64,000 nucleotides of DNA from Bacteroidales bacterium (GTDB lineage Bacteria > Bacteroidota > Bacteroidia > Bacteroidales > WCHB1-69): contig JAIKWD010000012.1 in NCBI GenBank assembly GCA_024685175.1, forward strand, positions 62,001 to 126,000, given 5' to 3'. The translations under genes were made by a program, and so were the position numbers. Position 1 is the first letter of the stretch, and the number at the start of each line of letters is the position of its first letter. Below, one piece after another: positions 63,835 through 64,000 of this stretch. The notes below the pieces were generated by a model that made no database searches, was not told the origin of the DNA, and was given only the letters and a program-made list of their open reading frames with translations.

Positions 63835-64000
63835 ATGGCAAAAGTTCTTATCATCGGTGCAGGCGGCGTGGGTGCCGTCGTAGCACACAAATGCGCTTCC
63901 GTACCGGAAGTCTTCACAGAAATCATGCTCGCCTCCCGCACGAAGGCCAAATGCGACAAGATAGCGGCCGAAATCGGCGGCAACCGCATCCAGACCGCAC
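63835..64000 (+). CDS. Saccharopine dehydrogenase family protein (partial, runs off the window)
   Basis: Only the first 55 codons are visible. VLIIGAGGVGAVVAHKCASV is a Rossmann GxGxxG-like NAD(P)-binding start, followed by IMLASRTKAKCDKIAAEIGG. This combination is characteristic of saccharopine dehydrogenase/carboxynorspermidine synthase (lys1-like) proteins, which in many bacteria make polyamines or lysine intermediates. The catalytic part is not in the window, so the subfamily is open. Confidence 0.8.
   Translation, partial: MAKVLIIGAGGVGAVVAHKCASVPEVFTEIMLASRTKAKCDKIAAEIGGNRIQTA

Noticed and set aside
1-64000. CRISPR arrays, prophage, insertion sequences or integrative elements
   Set aside because: No direct repeats with spacers, transposase, integrase or phage structural genes were seen; the heptad arrays have no spacer structure.

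Overview
The window looks like chromosomal DNA of a member of the Bacteroidota, most likely Bacteroidales-like. Many intergenic regions carry the phylum's characteristic -7 promoter box TAnnTTTG. There is a PorV/PorQ-type outer membrane protein next to a giant secreted protein with a type IX secretion (T9SS) C-terminal domain. Gene orders such as rpsF-rpsR-rplI and pyrH-(2TM protein)-frr fit this, and Shine-Dalgarno sequences are mostly weak. No phage, transposase, integrase or CRISPR was seen, so this is a housekeeping-rich chromosomal segment with a few unusual accessory pieces.

Layout. 1-1170 (minus): transketolase N-terminal part (cut by the window edge), HIT hydrolase and greA. 1250-11081 (minus): a three-gene outer membrane cluster of TonB-dependent receptor, 1577-residue T9SS cargo and PorV-like protein. 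11202-17469 (minus): hutH, a lipoprotein, nadC, an AsmA/DUF748-like protein, a YihY membrane protein and a small anchored protein. 17614-21993 (plus): nadD, rlmD, an SDR oxidoreductase, LD-carboxypeptidase and an acyltransferase. 21994-26404 (minus): secA and a glycosyltransferase. 26543-31596 (plus): queA, purM, an outer membrane protein, nfo, tRNA-Glu and threonine aldolase. 31609-36707 (minus): aspS, a Wzz-like chain-length protein, an O-antigen ligase-like protein and a DMT exporter. 36819-38561 (plus): C69 dipeptidase. 38659-45866 (minus): gcvH, frr, 2TM protein, pyrH, rplI-rpsR-rpsF, an ABC permease, a small OMP, pta and tdk. 45965-47361 (plus): an unknown protein and a Gre-family factor. 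47415-51479 (minus): zinc-ribbon protein, nif3, POT transporter and thioredoxin. 51609-57620 (plus): purA, a tandem TldD/PmbA-like secreted protein, pyrB-pyrI and tRNA-Cys. 57653-63556 (minus): CCG-domain Fe-S protein, adenosylcobalamin-dependent ribonucleotide reductase, fabD and metK. 63835 onward (plus): a saccharopine-dehydrogenase-family gene cut by the edge.

Functionally the window combines nucleotide synthesis (purA, purM, pyrB/I, pyrH, tdk, nrdJ), NAD synthesis (nadC, nadD), translation and transcription factors, envelope building (T9SS/TonB cluster, polysaccharide assembly, LD-carboxypeptidase, acyltransferase) and protein export (secA).

Points that stand out: (1) degenerate arrays with a strict 7-base period, each locus with its own unit, either starting at the stop codon of a gene or sitting between divergent promoters; (2) a good SAM-II riboswitch candidate in the metK leader; (3) a structured, terminator-ended candidate small RNA between nrdJ and fabD; (4) a secreted protein made of two fused TldD/PmbA-like copies without the HExxxH motif; (5) a 15-codon leader ORF in frame with pyrB, which itself starts at TTG behind an exceptional AGGAGG; (6) a histone-H1-like tail fused to a zinc-ribbon protein.
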